Shown: positions 17,049-25,899, counted from the stretch's first letter. The stretch is 54,693 nt of DNA from Sphaerospermopsis aphanizomenoides BCCUSP55 (GCF_001586785.1 NZ_LUFH02000026.1:1-54693), one strand, 5' to 3'. Numbers and translations are program-made. The notes: a model not told the origin generated them from the letters alone.

Positions 17049-19016
17049 TTATGCACTTACTTGACTAAGTTGTTGTGAAAAATATTGCATTTCGCTGATG
17101 ATTTTCTCAATCTCTGTTCGCATTTGACTAAGTTCCTGTTGTTTTATTTCATTGAGAACTTCTTGCTTTCCAGAATATTCTGTAAATTGATTTTGAGTTT
17201 GATTTAGCATTGCAGTCACGCTTGTTTCTAATAAATTTTGCAGTTCTGCTACTTGAGAAAATGCTTGAGATAGATATTTCTCAACTATTGGATTGACGTT
17301 GAGATTTTTCAATTGATTATCAATAGCTGTCATTACTTGTTGTTGATAGTTTTCTTTAAACTTCTTACCTCGTCTATGTTCGCCAGTTGCCGCACCAATT
17401 GCTGCGCCAATTCCGCCACCTATAGGGCCAAGTACCATAAAACCTATTGCTGCACCGACTGCTGTTCCTGCACCATTAGATTCTATTGTGAAGGTGAAAG
17501 TTTCTGCATTACCAGCAAATTCTAGAGATAAGGAATTGAGTTGTCTTTGGCTTAAGCTGTCACAAATTCGATGAGATGAGCGAGTAATTTCGATTACTTT
17601 ACTGTAAAATTCATTGTTTAATCCTAACTGATTCGTCTCTAATTGCAGTTGAGGGATAACTTGTTCACATAATTGTGTGAACTGCTGAATTTTGAGTAAG
17701 CACAAGTTCAATGTATTTTGGGTTTCGGTTTGAATTTCTTGGGCAAATTCCCGTGTAGCATTCTGCACAGCTTTGAATACTGATTCACCAATTTCATTTT
17801 GTTTGGCAACGTTTATTTCAGTTGATTCAATAGTTTTTCTAGCAGATGTTTTCAGTTTTGTGTCTAGGTGAGAAGATGATGAATGGGCGTGGTTTTGAGT
17901 ATAGGATAATGTTGTGTGTAGGGTTTCAATTATCTCGGTTTTTTGACGGCGCAGGTGTTGAATATAATAATTAATATTTACTTTTGCTTTACTTAATTGA
18001 TTTATTTGGGCTGCAAGTTCATATTCTTGATTATTTACAATACCGAGAATTTCTGTAGCATAGATGATGATGCGATCGCTAGTTATTTGTAACTGAATTA
18101 AACCACGTCCTTGATTGATCAAACTTCTTAAGCTAAATTCAAAATTCACAAAGCGGCTTTGGGCTAGTAATGGTATGTTGTGAGCAGCTTTGGCTGTTAA
18201 GGCTTGAAAGGCAGAAATTTCATGAATTTGAATTTTACCGATTTTATTTAAATATTCTTCTGGGTTGGGTTTTTGTGCAGCCCATTCTTGAATACATTTA
18301 TTAATGCGATTCTTAATTAAATTCACAATTTTATTAACATTGTCTGGTGTATCTAGTAAGTCAATCGCATTGATCACAAATAAAACTCTACTAATTCCAT
18401 TAGCTAGTAATTGTGTAGTTAAAAATTCTCCTTCGGTAGTGCCAAAAGGGGATATAGCAGAAATTAGCATGATGGCTACATCACATTGGTGGATCATTTC
18501 TGAGGTGATGGCTGTCATTTCTCCATCATCATTTAATCCTGGAGTATCGATGATCTCTAATTGATTCTGATAATAGGGTATAGGATAATAAACTATAGAC
18601 TCTTGTATTTTTTCAGCTTGACTAGCGGCATCTGATGTCAGTTTAGTAATATAGTCTGCTAGCTGATCTAGAGATATTTCCTGTTCCCTACCGTCTTTTA
18701 AACAAATTTTTGCCCCTGATGTTTCTCGGTGAGTAATACGGCTAATAGTCGCCGTTGTCGCTAAAATATCAACTGGTAAAATATCTTTACCGATTAAGGC
18801 ATTAATAAAGGTGCTTTTACCGCAGTTGAAGTTACCAAAAACCCCAATTGAAAAGGAATTAGTTTCTAAGTGGTTGCGAAGATAGCTAATCACTTGCTCT
18901 AAGTTGGCCAGATGGAGGTTTTCAGCATAATCTTGCAGTTGTTTGAGATAATTTGTGAGGTGAAATACTGATTTCCTGTAATCAATAGACGCTGAATTTG
19001 ATCGTGATTGCATCAT
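17049..19016 (-). CDS. Bacterial dynamin-like protein (DLP-B)
   Basis: About 655 aa from the start chosen here. G1 is GNFNCGKS, G3 is DTPGLND, and the G4 position reads NAID. A short glycine-rich hydrophobic stretch (GAGTAVGAAIGFMVLGPIGG) replaces the longer paddle of DLP-C. The C-terminal coiled-coil closely matches DLP-C (QQELSQMRTEIEKI). The frame is open up to ATG 19130, but those 38 extra codons run through dispersed-repeat sequence, and starting at the MM pair (19016/19013) puts G1 at the same distance from the N-terminus as in DLP-C. The likely role is membrane remodelling, perhaps as a hetero-oligomer with DLP-C. Confidence 0.8.
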   Translation of the reverse strand: MMQSRSNSASIDYRKSVFHLTNYLKQLQDYAENLHLANLEQVISYLRNHLETNSFSIGVFGNFNCGKSTFINALIGKDILPVDILATTATISRITHRETSGAKICLKDGREQEISLDQLADYITKLTSDAASQAEKIQESIVYYPIPYYQNQLEIIDTPGLNDDGEMTAITSEMIHQCDVAIMLISAISPFGTTEGEFLTTQLLANGISRVLFVINAIDLLDTPDNVNKIVNLIKNRINKCIQEWAAQKPNPEEYLNKIGKIQIHEISAFQALTAKAAHNIPLLAQSRFVNFEFSLRSLINQGRGLIQLQITSDRIIIYATEILGIVNNQEYELAAQINQLSKAKVNINYYIQHLRRQKTEIIETLHTTLSYTQNHAHSSSSHLDTKLKTSARKTIESTEINVAKQNEIGESVFKAVQNATREFAQEIQTETQNTLNLCLLKIQQFTQLCEQVIPQLQLETNQLGLNNEFYSKVIEITRSSHRICDSLSQRQLNSLSLEFAGNAETFTFTIESNGAGTAVGAAIGFMVLGPIGGGIGAAIGAATGEHRRGKKFKENYQQQVMTAIDNQLKNLNVNPIVEKYLSQAFSQVAELQNLLETSVTAMLNQTQNQFTEYSGKQEVLNEIKQQELSQMRTEIEKIISEMQYFSQQLSQVSA

Positions 19017-19130
19017 ATAGTCATCCAATTTGATAAGAGGCAGGGAGAAGAAGGGAGTTAGTTTTGTAGGGTGCGTCAGAGGCTCAAATGCTTTTAATAC
19101 AGCACTTTTGAAGTAAGTGAGGTACACCAT

Positions 19131-19180
19131 GAGTAATAAGTAATAAGTAATAAGTAAGAAATTTACTCATTATTCATTAC
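19131..19180. repeat. Short tandem AGTAATA repeats (STRR-like)
   Basis: Three to four copies of a 7-bp AGTAATA unit are followed by an inverted counterpart (TTACTCATTATTCATTAC). Such STRR heptamers are frequent in heterocystous cyanobacteria. The rest of the 19131-19423 gap shows no gene or strong signal. Confidence 0.75.
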
Positions 19181-19423
19181 TTTTTTCAATCAGTCGCTGT
19201 ATCTCATAAACATCGAATCTGCTGTAAATGGATTTTCCTATCTGACGCATCCTACTAATATGCTAGTTGCGTAAGTCCTGGGAATGGGAAGGAGGGGAGC
19301 GGTCACTGATATAATTGTTCATAGGTGATGATATTTTGAAACCTACCCCTACTGAATTTGTTAGAAATGAATACACTTTGCAATCTGATAAATTCGTAAA
19401 GGATTGCATATCTACATAATTGT

Positions 19424-21787
19424 TTACATTGCTGGAGAATGTATTTGCAATTGTTTATTAATCTCTGTTTGCAAAATAGTAGCTGATGCCATTACTTGTT
19501 GCCAGATGATTTCGGTTTCTCCTATAATGATAGGTTCGTTGACGGCTGTATTTTTGGCCGATTCCCAAAGAGATTGTTGACGTTTGGTGTCATCAATCAA
19601 TTGTTTATATAAATTACTCAGGCGTTGAGAAACGTGTTGAGAATGTTCTTCAAATGCTTGGTCAATGATTGCGGTTAGTTTAGTTCTGATTATTTGTCGC
19701 TGTTCTTCTAAGGTTTTGTTGAGAAAACCTTCACTCAAAACAGCAATTCCCATGTTAGCAATCACGCCAACTGGCCCACCAAAAATATATCCGCCAATCA
19801 TCGCCATGCTGCTGCCAATTCTGGTCATTAAACGATATTTTTGGATGTCAACCATGTCTGATGAGGTTGGGACGATTTCGGCGGAATGATTAATACCTGA
19901 ATTGGGTGATGCTAGGACTATGAAACTGTCACCCTTCCAGTTCATCTGCATATTAAAAATTGTCTTTACTTCTCTTTGTAACCATTCAAAATCGTTGGCG
20001 AGCGCTTTAATTAAAAAACCTTCTGATCTCCTACCAATAGCGGGAAATTCTCGCCGTAACCGAAAGGGAAATTCTTTCTCCCACCAGAATTTAGGATTGG
20101 GTGTGCGACTTAATTCAAAAGTGAGAACATCAAGAAAATCGTCTTTGGCATTGAGAATTTTGTCCCGCAATTTTTGATTGCACTGATTACGTCTGTGATC
20201 AATTTCTCGACAAATTTTCCGCCAGTGAGATTCTGCTTTTTTGGCTGCGGTTTGGGCTTGTTCTAATGCTTTTTCTCTGGCTACGGGATCTAGACGGGCA
20301 GAGGCGATCGCATTTTCTCCAATTTGGATTAAATTACTGAGATGATCTACTAGTTGTGCTGCTACTTGTTGACTCCGCCAAGCCCGACGAGAACCGGAAA
20401 CCATTGTGGCGATTTGATGGCGTACTGCTTCTAATACAACGGTTTCGGAGTCTTCGTCCATAGGATGCAAGGGTAAAATTGGGATATGTGCAGAGATTTC
20501 CCGCACCCGTTGACAAATATGCTGAAATAGTCTTTCTCGTTCTGCTGGGGCAAATGTGTCTAGATGGGAAACAACGACTAATACCTGATTGATATGCCGT
20601 CCCATGACTTGTTGTTTGAGAAATGCCACTTCCGTTAAACTAAAGGGAGCGATCGCACTCACAACCATCACCACCGCATCACAGCGATCGAGTACATTGA
20701 AAACCAGGGATGTACGACTAGCGTTTAAGTCACTAGTTCCGGGAGTATCAATTAATTCAATATCCAGCTTTTGCAACCACGGTTCATTGATAGTGATTTG
20801 CACCCCAGCGAATACTTCCCGTTCCTGCTTCTTCTCATTGGTGGCGAGTAAATCTTTCCATGAAGATGGTTCTAAAGGTCGGATTTGACTACGTTGTTGA
20901 GAAAAATAGACTTGCATCTCGTCTCGATTTCCGGGTGTAATCGAAGTCAGAACGGCTGTTGTGGGAATGATCCCCACAGGCACAACAGACCGATGTAACA
21001 ATCGATTTACCAGAGTGCTTTTACCCCGGTTAAATTCTCCCACAACTGCAACACGAAAACCAGGTAAATGTAGCAGGGTAACTAACTTTTCGATTTCTGC
21101 CACCACCGCAGATAATTCTGTTGATGCTGCTAAATCTAAACTTTGATGCAACCAATGGCTAACCTGTGCAGTCAAGTCGGTGGGAGTGGGTATTGGGGAT
21201 GGGATAGATAAAGGTGATAATGGCGACTCAGGACGCAACCATGCTTTACTTTCGGGAATTAACGCCCAATAATAAGGGTAAATTTCCCCAGGGAGAAGAT
21301 GAGCATAGTGGATAGCCAAGGGACTTAAATCAACTTCCTGACTGGGTGGAGTGGCTAAGATACCATCTAAAACCTGAAACAGATGATTTTCCTTTTGAGT
21401 GCGAGAGATTGTATTTAAGGTTAAATTAGCCGCAGTCGGATATGCAGAGATAGTTGGCGAACGACGCAACACAGCTGTATCTTGACGCTGGCGGAGGTCG
21501 ATGGTTTGTACTAGTTGGCGATCGCTCCAAGACCATTCTACAGCCCCCCAAGGAGCTTTCCATTGTAGGGTATCTCTGCTTAGGGTTGTCGGTACAACTA
21601 ACAGAGAAATCAAGTGCCAACTACCTGCTTTATTTACTGGTACTGGAGGTAAAGCCACTGTCTCTAAAGTTACCCATTCTCGCAAACCAGGTGTTTTGTG
21701 AATACTACGGGGTAAAGCCCCGACACCTGTTTGCTTGGCAGCAGTTTTCACAGAAACTTGTTTCAGTACATCTCGATTAATCTGCAT
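19424..21787 (-). CDS. Dynamin-like GTPase (DLP-A) with unique N-terminal domain
   Basis: 787 aa. Residues 1-205 form a separate N-terminal domain rich in Trp, Pro and beta-type sequence, ending in a Pro/Ser linker (SPLSIPSPIPTPT), which I do not recognise. The GTPase domain follows with G1 GEFNRGKS (250-257) and G3 DTPGTSD. The G4 position reads SHLD, so the guanine-specificity loop is non-standard. A hydrophobic stretch (MAMIGGYIFGGPVGVIANMG, about 685-705) and a C-terminal coiled-coil suggest membrane engagement. The C39-like peptidase gene ends 17 bp upstream, so the two are probably cotranscribed, with the peptidase first. Confidence 0.82.
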   Translation of the reverse strand: MQINRDVLKQVSVKTAAKQTGVGALPRSIHKTPGLREWVTLETVALPPVPVNKAGSWHLISLLVVPTTLSRDTLQWKAPWGAVEWSWSDRQLVQTIDLRQRQDTAVLRRSPTISAYPTAANLTLNTISRTQKENHLFQVLDGILATPPSQEVDLSPLAIHYAHLLPGEIYPYYWALIPESKAWLRPESPLSPLSIPSPIPTPTDLTAQVSHWLHQSLDLAASTELSAVVAEIEKLVTLLHLPGFRVAVVGEFNRGKSTLVNRLLHRSVVPVGIIPTTAVLTSITPGNRDEMQVYFSQQRSQIRPLEPSSWKDLLATNEKKQEREVFAGVQITINEPWLQKLDIELIDTPGTSDLNASRTSLVFNVLDRCDAVVMVVSAIAPFSLTEVAFLKQQVMGRHINQVLVVVSHLDTFAPAERERLFQHICQRVREISAHIPILPLHPMDEDSETVVLEAVRHQIATMVSGSRRAWRSQQVAAQLVDHLSNLIQIGENAIASARLDPVAREKALEQAQTAAKKAESHWRKICREIDHRRNQCNQKLRDKILNAKDDFLDVLTFELSRTPNPKFWWEKEFPFRLRREFPAIGRRSEGFLIKALANDFEWLQREVKTIFNMQMNWKGDSFIVLASPNSGINHSAEIVPTSSDMVDIQKYRLMTRIGSSMAMIGGYIFGGPVGVIANMGIAVLSEGFLNKTLEEQRQIIRTKLTAIIDQAFEEHSQHVSQRLSNLYKQLIDDTKRQQSLWESAKNTAVNEPIIIGETEIIWQQVMASATILQTEINKQLQIHSPAM

Positions 21788-21804
21788 AGCGATTGCTCCT
21801 ATTT

Positions 21805-22617
21805 TTATACTGCTACATCTGGGCTATCTGCTACGACTAACAAATTGCCATAGTCTTCCCACGCATTGAGAAAATCTTCTGCATCCACAACTTTCATCTG
21901 ACCAGTATCAGTACCGCTATCATTGAGGATGATTTTTACACTACCGTCTGGTTCAGTATCAATTCCTGTCACCCAAACCGCATGGCCGCCATTAGCTTGT
22001 TCTAGAGGCGAACCTGTCATGGGATCTCTAGCGGGATGCCAAATTTCATGGGCATCGAGTCCAACAATTACCTTATCGCCCTTTTCTAAAGCATCAGCTA
22101 TATCTTCGAGAGTACCGTTATAACTTTTTTCGCAAGGCACACCATAATGTTCTAAAAATTTGCCGATATGTTCTGCGGTAGTTCCCGTTTCTGGATCAAA
22201 CCAACCCTTAGCTTCTGCTAGTTCACAAGCTTCTGCTTCTGTAATTTCAACGCCTGTAATTGATTCCAGAATACTAATTTGGGCAACTACCGCACAGGAA
22301 TTATTACCTTGTTGTTGTTGCCAGTGTTCGGCATCAGCAATGGGATTTCCCCAACCATCGAATTGGGAAGGATGCCAATCGTTATCAGATGCTAACCATT
22401 CTGTGTCACTGCTGAAGTAAAGATTTTCATCGAAAGATTCATCCTCCTTCATATTTTTGGGTGGTTGGCGATCGCCTGATGAACCTGGATTTTTATCGCC
22501 GTGAAAATTATCTGCACTATCGTCGATAGTTGCTTCTGGTGCAAGTACATCTTCTTGTGAGTTATCCTCTACATCCAACCATTCATTTAAGGTTGAGAAA
22601 ATACCATCAACAAACAT
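21805..22617 (-). CDS. C39-like papain-fold cysteine peptidase
   Basis: 270 aa. The acidic N-terminal 100 residues look disordered. The C-terminal domain has a likely triad: C108 in QGNNSCAVVAQ, H212 in GGHAVWVTGID and N232/D233 in ILND. This matches the Peptidase_C39_2-like pattern. There is no signal peptide or ABC transporter domain, so it is not a bacteriocin exporter. It heads the dynamin operon, 17 bp before DLP-A. Proteolytic activation or removal of a partner is a plausible inference. An inactive ubiquitin-like-processing relative cannot be excluded. Confidence 0.75.
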   Translation of the reverse strand: MFVDGIFSTLNEWLDVEDNSQEDVLAPEATIDDSADNFHGDKNPGSSGDRQPPKNMKEDESFDENLYFSSDTEWLASDNDWHPSQFDGWGNPIADAEHWQQQQGNNSCAVVAQISILESITGVEITEAEACELAEAKGWFDPETGTTAEHIGKFLEHYGVPCEKSYNGTLEDIADALEKGDKVIVGLDAHEIWHPARDPMTGSPLEQANGGHAVWVTGIDTEPDGSVKIILNDSGTDTGQMKVVDAEDFLNAWEDYGNLLVVADSPDVAV

Positions 22618-22816
22618 CTTGTTAACCTTGATAAAGATTTCTATACTTAACTTGCATTTCCCTACTTATATGTATTTCTCAGTAGGGTGACATATACAGT
22701 TAGTTAGCTGTTGTCCTATTAAAGAACCAGCTCGGATACTTCATTTTCCTGAAGGGATTGAGCCGAGATCCCTAACAAACGGAAATAGAGGCTCAAACCC
22801 CTTGCTATATCTAGAT

Positions 22817-22998
22817 GGGAGCAACGCGATTTTGTGAGTTCGGGTTTTAATACTCAATTACACCGTCAGATTCTCAACAAAACTAGATATTTTCGGTGTG
22901 ATTGCGCGGAGCGCAGTGTCGTGTCGTAGGCAATCGCACTCCGAAATAGGCTAATTTTCGTTCTTGGTTTTAACACCTCACATTTTCACGTTGCTCCC
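22817..22998. mobile_element. MITE-like element, copy 1
   Basis: 182 bp bounded by GGGAGCAACGCGATTTTGTG and the inverted GGGAGCAACGTGAAAATGTG. It is homologous over its length to 24004-24173, which lies in the opposite orientation. Inside, at about 22900-22937, is a palindromic insert (ATTGCGCGGAGCGCAGTG to GGCAATCGC) where copy 2 has a different one. The remaining parts of the 22618-23016 gap hold GGGATTGAGCCGAGATCCC at 22754-22772, which also occurs at 4853-4871 inside the CHAT gene. Confidence 0.75.
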
Positions 22999-23016
22999 AA
23001 CCAGTAACAGCCAGCA

Positions 23017-23484
23017 TTACAGATATTTTTGAGATATGTGGCAATTTTTGAGGTAAGCACTGGCAACATACCCTTCAAAGGGGTAAACAATTCTTGTCCA
23101 ACTATTTCCTTCACTACCATCAGTCACTCCTAAACCAACGCGAGTGCCATTTTTCAATAAAGCGATAGTCCTACTATTTGTACTAGGGTTTTGTCGAACC
23201 CTTAGTGAACCAGATTGCACTGATACTACACAACCTCCAACATGAGTTTGAACCAATTGGAACTGCAAACGATTTTGAGAACCCGTTGGTGTGTTTTGAC
23301 TCTTTCCTTGTTGTAAAGTTCTTACCAATGTTTCTGGCTGTCCACTTATTTCTTTTTGAGTAATTGTATTTGATACATTAGCTGATGAAGGTAAAGTAAA
23401 ACCAGTAAAAGCCAGTATAGTCCCAGCAAGAACTACAGATATTTTGTGTTTCATCTCTACTCTGTGGTTGTTGATATTGGACAT
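23017..23484 (-). CDS. Secreted protein with bacterial SH3 domain
   Basis: 155 aa. An AGGAG site 7 bp upstream supports the ATG at 23484. Residues 11-35 (MKHKISVVLAGTILAFTGFT) are a signal peptide, so the mature protein is periplasmic or extracellular. A single SH3b domain covers about 83-150 (SLRVRQNPSTNSRTIALLKN). It is framed by two cysteines (GGCVVS and LKNCH) that could form a disulfide. SH3b domains usually bind peptidoglycan or other cell-wall ligands. The gene stands alone between MITE copies. Confidence 0.8.
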   Translation of the reverse strand: MSNINNHRVEMKHKISVVLAGTILAFTGFTLPSSANVSNTITQKEISGQPETLVRTLQQGKSQNTPTGSQNRLQFQLVQTHVGGCVVSVQSGSLRVRQNPSTNSRTIALLKNGTRVGLGVTDGSEGNSWTRIVYPFEGYVASAYLKNCHISQKYL

Positions 23485-23789
23485 TGTGGTTCTCCTGAAT
23501 TTCAGATTGATATTTGAACAGAATGTAATCTCATATTTGCTAACATTCCTAATTTTTAATTGGTAGCAGTGAGTTAATTTTATTCATTATTTACTATTCA
23601 CTAATTGAATTACTTAGTCTGCAATAGAAGCTTGAGCTTGTTGTGCAATACCAACATTTTTAAAAAGCTCAAACCCTTGCTATACAAGGCTGACGGCTTA
23701 CAGAAAATAAAGGAGCGGTAAACTCTCAAAGCCCCTCCTAAAAGGAGTTTGAGGGATTTGGAAGTTAAATTAGTCTAAACTCCAATATT

Positions 23790-23822
23790 AACTAATTGGT
23801 TGTTTTTTTTCGTTTTATTCAC
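23790..23822 (-). repeat. 33-bp NKTKK repeat, copy B
   Basis: The minus strand reads GTGAATAAAACGAAAAAAAA and on to AACCAATTAGTT, coding VNKTKKNNQLVNIGV and then a stop. No gene follows closely; the SH3b gene starts about 300 bp downstream. The other parts of the 23485-24003 gap carry no gene I can support. Confidence 0.75.
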
Positions 23823-24003
23823 TTTCGGGATAATGGTAGCCTCGACGGAGGAGACTGACTATCAAATCCGTAAAGCCTGAAATAAAAGTCTTTTTACTTC
23901 CGCGCTGCGGCTCCAACTCAGATATAAAGATTGCTGCTAATACGAAATCATCGGCGTAGCTGATGACACCAATAGAACGGCGTTTCTCCATTCTGTTTAA
24001 CTT

Positions 24004-24173
24004 GGGAGCAACGTGAAAATGTTAGGTGCTAAAACCAAGAACGAAAATAGGCTCTTTCAGGATGCGATGGCTACGCCCGCCGAAGGCATCGCGAACAGAA
24101 AACACGGTTTTATTGAGAATTGAGTTAGGTAATTGAGAATCTAACCCCGATCTCACAAAATCGCGTTGCTCCC
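24004..24173. mobile_element. MITE-like element, copy 2 (inverted relative to copy 1)
   Basis: 170 bp with the same terminal inverted repeats as 22817-22998. It contains a 29-bp palindromic element at 24064-24092 (GCGATGGCTACGCCCGCC to GGCATCGC). Copy 1 carries an unrelated palindrome at the equivalent place, so palindromes were inserted or exchanged after the MITE spread. Confidence 0.75.
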
Positions 24174-24212
24174 CTTAACTTTTTGAAAGCTAAGTTCTCA
24201 AGTTCCCAACGG

Positions 24213-24247
24213 GGAGCATTCCAATTTTGCAAAAAGATGGATGCTCC
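24213..24247 (-). terminator. Hairpin downstream of the DUF928 gene
   Basis: GGAGCAT (24213-24219) pairs with ATGCTCC (24241-24247). The hairpin lies 32 bp past the DUF928 stop codon in the direction of transcription. An intrinsic terminator is plausible, but the T-tract is weak. Confidence 0.4.
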
Positions 24248-24278
24248 TCGGCGATCACCCTAATTTATTGGCAGTTTG

Positions 24279-25124
24279 TTAATAATTAACCAAAGGAAAG
24301 GCAGCAATGTTCTCCAATTTGCCTGATTGCAATAAACTTTGCCAATCTGCTGCTAAAGACGCATCATTAGAATTAGCAAAGCGTAGTTGCCCTAGTATTG
24401 TCAAAGCATCAAACCAAATGCCATTAGCAGCATAAATGGCAATTTTTTGTCGAGGGTCTGTTGCCTCCTGCAACTGCTGCTCTAAAATGGGATTCAAATT
24501 TATTCTTTGGATGTCTCCTTCTACATAGATAGGAACACTCGTTATTTGTTTTTGATTACAACGAATTTTAAAGAACCAGCGATATGTTTTACCTACTTGC
24601 AATGATGCCACATTGGATGGAAGAGAAATACCAATAACACCAGATTTGGCTGTAAGGGCGATGTTTTGCTGTTTATAAATTTCGTTTTCTTCGTTATCCT
24701 GTAAGACAAATTCAGCACTCATATTGCTGTAGGGAACATAAAACCAAAATGTTGGACGTTCAGAGGTAGTTAGTCCCCACACATCTGCTGAAGTTGACGT
24801 ATTTGTTTGTTTGTTATTCGCCACGCGCTCTTGAAAAGGGACTAAAGCTGTGAGGGGAGTCTCTACCGCAGGACAATCATTGCGGCTACCCATTCCGCTT
24901 CTGCGTCCAGACATAGGGCTTAATCCATCTGGGGGTTTTGGCATCACAAAAACTGGTCGAGAGGTTCCCTTTGTAGGTACAGGAGGGGTTTTGACTGGTT
25001 GTACAGGTGGTTGAGTATTGCCAGGTGGTTTAGTTTGGGCTGTTGCCTGTGCTGGATATTGTAAGGTACTGCTAAATACCAAAGCACTCGCTAGAATCAA
25101 CTTCTTCATAGATTTAGATAACAA
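24279..25124 (-). CDS. Secreted DUF928 protein
   Basis: 281 aa. Signal peptide at about 1-30 (LILASALVFSSTLQYPAQATA), then a Pro-rich linker (30-70) and the DUF928 domain (about 80-281), recognisable by CPAVETPLTALVPF, TSERPTFWFYVPY and the C-terminal WFDALTILGQLR block. DUF928 proteins are cyanobacterial and often found near CHAT and TPS genes, which fits this plasmid. The function is unknown. It is transcribed alone, and a hairpin follows the stop codon. Confidence 0.87.
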   Translation of the reverse strand: MLSKSMKKLILASALVFSSTLQYPAQATAQTKPPGNTQPPVQPVKTPPVPTKGTSRPVFVMPKPPDGLSPMSGRRSGMGSRNDCPAVETPLTALVPFQERVANNKQTNTSTSADVWGLTTSERPTFWFYVPYSNMSAEFVLQDNEENEIYKQQNIALTAKSGVIGISLPSNVASLQVGKTYRWFFKIRCNQKQITSVPIYVEGDIQRINLNPILEQQLQEATDPRQKIAIYAANGIWFDALTILGQLRFANSNDASLAADWQSLLQSGKLENIAAFPLVNY

Positions 25125-25149
25125 TGACTATATCCACATGGGCAAAAGC

Positions 25150-25245
25150 GAAAGCTAAGAACGTCGGAAGCCACCGCGCGAAAGTCGCACGCCCAGATTT
25201 AACTGAGAGGTGCGGAGGATAATACCTCCCATCGACTCAACCATG
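25150..25245 (+). other. Possible remnant of a group II intron 3' end (domains V-VI)
   Basis: CCGCGCGAAAGTCGCACG resembles the GAAA-capped stem of domain V, and GGTGCGGAGGATAATACCTC followed by CGACTCAACC resembles a domain VI hairpin plus 3' end. The stems are imperfect and there is no reverse transcriptase upstream, so at best it is a fragment. The following 25246-25647 stretch holds only open frames that look spurious and a CAAAG/CTTTG inverted repeat at about 25502-25540. Confidence 0.25.
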
Positions 25246-25647
25246 TAGTAGAGTTAGAGTCTTCCAAAACAAAAACTCAAAAGCTACACAAGCCCATGTA
25301 CGACATACTAGCATTGTTGCAATGCCTACTAGCACAAATAAAAGTGCCAACGATACAACAAATGAGCCAAATTATATTACGCCCCATTTTCCTTAACCGA
25401 GCAGTATTGTAATGGTTATAGGTTTTGAAACCCAAAAACCTGTACCCATGTAAGGTTTGCATTTCAAGGCACATCTGTGGTTAACTTAAAATTGGGAGGG
25501 TCAAAGCTTCATATTCGCTCCGCAAGACCCTTTGACAATTTGTACCCAGTAGGGCGACGCAAAAATACTCGGAAAGCCGCTCTACGTAAGCATCAGCCTT
25601 TTTGTGTGGGGGAGGGGAACTTCAGCTTAAATGGTTTTGCTTGCCAT

Positions 25648-25806
25648 TCAAACATGAGGTAACAGAGCTACAGTCAAAACTGCAAAAATTCCAAAGCAAA
25701 ATCCGACCACAAACCAAAGCTTTGGATTCCTACCTTTCTTTTGAGCAATTTGCATACAAACAAAAGCAACAATTGTCCAGCCAATTAGGAAAATAATTCC
25801 TTCCAT
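25648..25806 (-). CDS. 52-aa two-helix membrane protein
   Basis: Short gene with a good start: TTAGGAGTGAGC precedes ATG at 25806. Two hydrophobic helices (IIFLIGWTIVAFVCMQIA and LWFVVGFCFGIFAVLTVALL) are joined by the polar turn QKKGRNPK. The G-R-x-P-x-x-W-F pattern before the second helix is common among tiny bacterial inner-membrane proteins, but I cannot name the family. A 26-codon reading frame carrying the NKTKK repeat ends 12 bp upstream and could be a leader peptide. Confidence 0.65.
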   Translation of the reverse strand: MEGIIFLIGWTIVAFVCMQIAQKKGRNPKLWFVVGFCFGIFAVLTVALLPHV

Positions 25807-25866
25807 AAAAGCTCACTCCTAATTTAATTGATTGAGACTAATCTTCTGTTTTTTTTCATCGCTATT

Positions 25867-25899
25867 AACTAATTGGTTGTTTTTTTTCGTCTTATTCAC
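25867..25899 (-). repeat. 33-bp NKTKK repeat, copy C (leader of the 52-aa gene)
   Basis: The minus strand reads GTGAATAAGACGAAAAAAAA and on to AACCAATTAGTT. The frame continues VNKTKKNNQLVNSDEKKQK and stops at 25819, just before the ribosome site of the 52-aa membrane protein gene. It shares the extra AATAGCGATGAA with copy D, so the conserved block is about 47 bp in these two. Confidence 0.8.

Noticed and set aside
19017-19130. N-terminal extension of DLP-B by 38 codons
   Set aside because: The sequence includes a dispersed GTAGGGTGCGT repeat, and the extension breaks alignment with DLP-C. The later MM start is preferred, although the longer form cannot be excluded.
25277-25474. 65-codon frame on the minus strand
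   Set aside because: No ribosome site, no recognisable composition, and it lies in repeat-rich debris between the possible intron remnant and the 52-aa gene.
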